From Kineosporia sp. A_224 (GTDB taxonomy: Bacteria; Actinomycetota; Actinomycetes; Actinomycetales; Kineosporiaceae), in the NCBI RefSeq assembly GCF_002198655.1, contig NZ_MWLN01000194.1:61740-125739 (forward strand): 64,000 nt of DNA. The letters are read 5' to 3'. A model generated the notes under the pieces. That model was given only the letters and a program-made list of their open reading frames with translations. It ran no database searches and was not told where the DNA came from. The position numbers were made by a program, and so were the translations under genes. This document shows, piece after piece, positions 61,631 through 64,000 of this stretch; position 1 is the stretch's first letter; every line of letters begins with the position of its first letter.

Positions 61631-62268
61631 CCCCGCCGGCCGGGCCGCGGGTCAGCCACCCGGTGTTCGCGGCGTTCTACCCGCGGATGGCGCGCGGGAT
61701 GGAGGCCGGCCCGATCGGCAGCACCCGCCGGGCACTGCTCGCCGCCGCCCGCGGGGTCGTCGTCGACCTCGGGGCCGGGGTCGGGCTGAACCTGCCGCAC
61801 CTCGGCCCGGACGTGAGCGCCGTCCACGCCGTGGAGCCCGACCCGCACATGGTCCGGCGACTCACCCCGAACCTGCCCCCTGGCGCCGTCGTGCACCAGG
61901 TCGGCGCCGAGACGCTGCCGCTGCCCGACGCCAGCGTCGACACGGTCCTGGCGACCCTGACGCTGTGCACCGTGCAGGACCCGGCGGCCGCTGTCCGCGA
62001 GATCCGCCGCGTGCTGCGCCCCGACGGGCAGGTCCTCGTCCTCGAGCACGTCCTCGCCACCGACCCGGGACTGGCCGCCTGGCAGCACCGGATGCGGCTG
62101 CCGTGGCGATGGTTCGGCGCCGGCTGCAACCCGACCCGGGACACCACGGCGGCGTTCGCCGCGGCCGGTTTCGACGTCGCCGGGCTGCAACGGATCGACG
62201 TCCCCGGGCTGCCGATGACCCGGGAGTGGGTCACCGGTGTTCTCCCTGCACCGGTAGCGGCAGTCTGA
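61627..62268 (+). CDS. Class I SAM-dependent methyltransferase
   Basis: A 213-aa methyltransferase of the UbiE/Methyltransf_11 group: VVDLGAGVGLNLPHL (motif I), AVEPDPHMVRRL (acidic loop), ASVDTVLATLTLCTVQDPAA (motif II region), RRVLRPDGQVLVLEHVLA. GTG 61627 is coupled to the TetR gene. Likely small-molecule acceptor; its expression is probably controlled by the TetR partner. Confidence 0.9.
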   Translation: MTPPAGPRVSHPVFAAFYPRMARGMEAGPIGSTRRALLAAARGVVVDLGAGVGLNLPHLGPDVSAVHAVEPDPHMVRRLTPNLPPGAVVHQVGAETLPLPDASVDTVLATLTLCTVQDPAAAVREIRRVLRPDGQVLVLEHVLATDPGLAAWQHRMRLPWRWFGAGCNPTRDTTAAFAAAGFDVAGLQRIDVPGLPMTREWVTGVLPAPVAAV

Positions 62269-62275
62269 TCCCGGC

Positions 62276-62610
62276 TCAGCCGGCCTCGACGGCTGCCTCG
62301 ATCGCCACGTCGGTCTCACGGTAGGGAGCGTCGGTGGTCCACGAGCCACCCCGAAGCAACGTGCCGCGGAAGTGCGCCGCGCCGTCCGGCGCACCGGACG
62401 GGCGTTCCCGCCGCAGGCTCGGGTTCGCTTGCGCCGGTGGGGGTCACAAGGTCGTCGAGCGCACCGGCGAGGTGGCCGGGGACGTGGGCCCAGGTGCTGG
62501 CCGGCTGGTAGCGCAGGCTGGTTCCTTCGTCGCGCAGCGCACGGTCGATGAGGACGAAGCACGGCGGGTCAGCGAGATCGTGTCCGATGGGGTCACGACG
62601 GCTGAGAGGC
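62276..62610 (-). pseudogene. Nucleoside phosphorylase remnant
   Basis: The minus strand encodes CFVLIDRALRDEGTSLRYQP (about 62570-62500), typical of purine/uridine phosphorylases. In another frame nearer the end it encodes LLRGGSWTTDAPYRETD, the following conserved motif, and then a stop at 62276. A frameshift separates the two, the N-terminal half is absent and the C terminus is truncated. This is a decayed fragment. Confidence 0.65.
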
Positions 62611-62739
62611 GGGGCTGCGGTTCAGGGTCTCGTACATCCTGGCGGCGACCACCACGACGACCGGCCCGGAGACCGACGTCGCAATGAACGGCGGGATCGC
62701 AGCAGAAGCGTGCCACCGCACGGATGGCACCATCGTGGA

Positions 62740-63060
62740 ATGCCACTGGCCGACCTGCTGCTCACGCGCCCACCCCACACCCCCCAGGCTGATGCCGCCC
62801 GCGGTCTGGACGACGGAGTAACCATCTACTGGCGCGACGGATGCCCCTTCTGTCTGCGGCTGCGCTGGGCCGTTCGCAAGCACGCCGCCCGTGCCACCTG
62901 GGTCGACATCTGGAGCGACCCTGAAGCCGCCGCCTTCGTCCGCACCACCAACGAAGGCGGCAACGAAGTGGTGCCGACAGTCGTGATCGACGGCGTCCCC
63001 CACACCAACCCAGATCCTCGCCTGGTCGCGGTCCGGCTGGGCGGCTCCGGCCCCGCCTGA
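62740..63060 (+). CDS. Glutaredoxin/mycoredoxin-like protein
   Basis: A 106-aa thioredoxin-fold protein. Redox site CPFC lies in IYWRDGCPFCLRLRWAVR, followed by the cis-Pro segment GNEVVPTVVIDG. In actinobacteria such proteins reduce mycothiol mixed disulfides. ATG 62740 is used; it has a weak ribosome site. The gene lies between decayed sequences. Confidence 0.9.
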   Translation: MPLADLLLTRPPHTPQADAARGLDDGVTIYWRDGCPFCLRLRWAVRKHAARATWVDIWSDPEAAAFVRTTNEGGNEVVPTVVIDGVPHTNPDPRLVAVRLGGSGPA

Positions 63061-63558
63061 CCGGGAGCCGGCACGCCCGACCCGGCGTGCGCCCGGGCTG
63101 CTCGAGCGCGGCTCCCCGACGCCCCTCCCGTGTGCGCCATGTGCGTCGAGGTGTCACTCACGAGCATCCAGAGCGCGCTGGGCGGCTGACCTGCGCACAC
63201 GTCTCATGCCACGTCCGATCGCGGCATTGAGCAGGATGCGGATGACTCGGCCGTCGCCGTCCTCGACTCGGACTCGGACTCGGTAGTGTTTCCATCCCGG
63301 TCCCGGCGACTGAACGGACCCGGCGACGGTTCCACCGACCGACGCATTGGCGCATTGGCCGCCGAGAGCCACCGGCGACTCATCTCGTCGTCCGCGGCCC
63401 CCTCGACAGCTTCCAGGCTGATCCCGTCGACCTGCATCGGGGCAGCGTGACATCCGGCGATCCAGCATGCGCTCCACCCAGCCGCGGGATCGTGTGCGCT
63501 GCGGGCACGGACGTAGGCCGTGCCTGGGTCAGCGACTGTCGCGTGAGAATCTCTCGCC
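63061..63558. other. ~500-nt region with no confirmed gene
   Basis: A minus-strand frame ending at 63154 contains a protein-like stretch (GWKHYRVRVRVEDGDGRVIR), but its upstream part is in another frame, so it may be a decayed gene. Nothing else was recognised. Confidence 0.3.
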
Positions 63559-63834
63559 GTGAGCGATTCATCGCCGGCCTGGCGTCAGCACGTCGACCTC
63601 GAAGGCGCCCAGCTGGGCGCTTATGGAACTGGAGCCGCTGCTGCGCGCTTTCGCTGACAGGGCGCCGTCTTCGTCGTGAAGGTCGATGGCGGTCGCATCG
63701 AAGGCGCCAACCCGCGCATCTTCACCGCCGTGGTGTCCGGTCCCGACGACTACGCGGCCAGATTCGACGACACCGATCTCGCACGATGCGCCACCAAGGC
63801 AATCAGCGCCTTTGACGCCAGGCTCGAATCCTGA
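63559..63834 (+). pseudogene. Short ORF interrupted by an in-frame TGA
   Basis: From GTG 63559, 92 codons read coherently except for TGA at 63655-63657. The first part is SDSSPAWRQHVDLEGAQLGA; after the TGA comes QGAVFVVKVDGGRIEGANPR and FTAVVSGPDDYAARFDDTDL, which looks like one small protein. No family was recognised. A point mutation, a sequencing error or recoding could explain it; the first is simplest. Confidence 0.45.
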
Positions 63835-63915
63835 CGTCCACTTCCCTCGTGAATCTTCAGCGATTCGAGCCCTGGCCCGCGGCGCCATGCCTGACTCGTG
63901 CCACTCGCTCTGGAG

Positions 63916-64000
63916 CTGACCCGGTTTGACGGACGGGTCGGTTGTGGTGGTCAGGCTACGGCTGTGATTGCCGTGGCGGTGGCTTCGTAGGCGGCGGGGC
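63916..64000 (-). mobile_element. Probable insertion-sequence end (IS3-like transposase 3' end)
   Basis: The minus strand entering from the right edge reads PAAYEATATAITAVA and stops at 63951-63953, compatible with the extreme C terminus of an IS3-type transposase. About 35 nt later, TGACCCGGTTTGACGG (63917-63932) could be the terminal inverted repeat. Only 85 nt are visible, so family and completeness cannot be judged. Confidence 0.35.

Overview
The window is GC-rich throughout, with GTG/TTG starts, GTGA/ATGA stop-start overlaps, a complete conservon-type operon and several starts placed 6-7 nt after a TANNNT-like -10. This points to a chromosomal segment of a high-GC actinobacterium. A diguanylate cyclase and a NarL-type two-component system suggest an environmental lineage. 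No rRNA, tRNA, CRISPR array or complete prophage was seen. The genus cannot be fixed from the sequence alone.

Layout. 1-2.6 kb: SsuABC/TauABC-type importer operon (minus strand; permease cut by the window edge). 2.9-7.8 kb: an Hsp90-family ATPase translationally coupled to a 995-residue helical-repeat protein. 7.9-10.9 kb: a membrane protein, a 17-bp inverted repeat, a stand-alone LigD-type polymerase domain, a VOC protein and a DUF1801 protein. 10.9-15.9 kb: minus-strand operon of anchored S1C protease, MoxR AAA+ ATPase, DUF58 and two VWA membrane proteins. 16-19 kb: alpha/beta hydrolase, NAD-dependent epimerase, and a transglutaminase-like protein behind a consensus LexA box. 19-22.3 kb: molybdate transporter modABC plus a helix-turn-helix/Mop-domain regulator with paired dyads at its promoter. 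22.5-31.5 kb: metabolic genes (OYE-type flavoenzyme, anchored hydrolase, Cys/Met-type PLP enzyme, PLD-like protein, copper amine oxidase with cupin and SRPBCC partners). 31.5-36.7 kb: GGDEF cyclase and a NarL-type two-component system, each preceded by the same 19-bp element. 37.3-40 kb: full-length bifunctional AdhE. 40-45.7 kb: conservon (sensor, roadblock, DUF742, GTPase) divergent from a cytochrome P450.

45.7-64 kb is more accessory: small reductases, regulators with clear operators (a 40-bp TetR-type dyad, a MerR-type promoter), and five small uncharacterised genes ending in an R2K-type ATP-grasp protein. This part also holds decayed genes: an internally deleted MMPL transporter, a frameshifted DinB-family gene, a nucleoside phosphorylase remnant and a TGA-interrupted ORF. 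The window ends at what looks like the terminus of an insertion sequence. The left part reads as stable core-like operons, and the right ~10 kb as a region of gene gain and decay.

The least explained items are the Hsp90/repeat-protein pair, the 19-bp element shared by the c-di-GMP and two-component genes, and the R2K ATP-grasp cluster.
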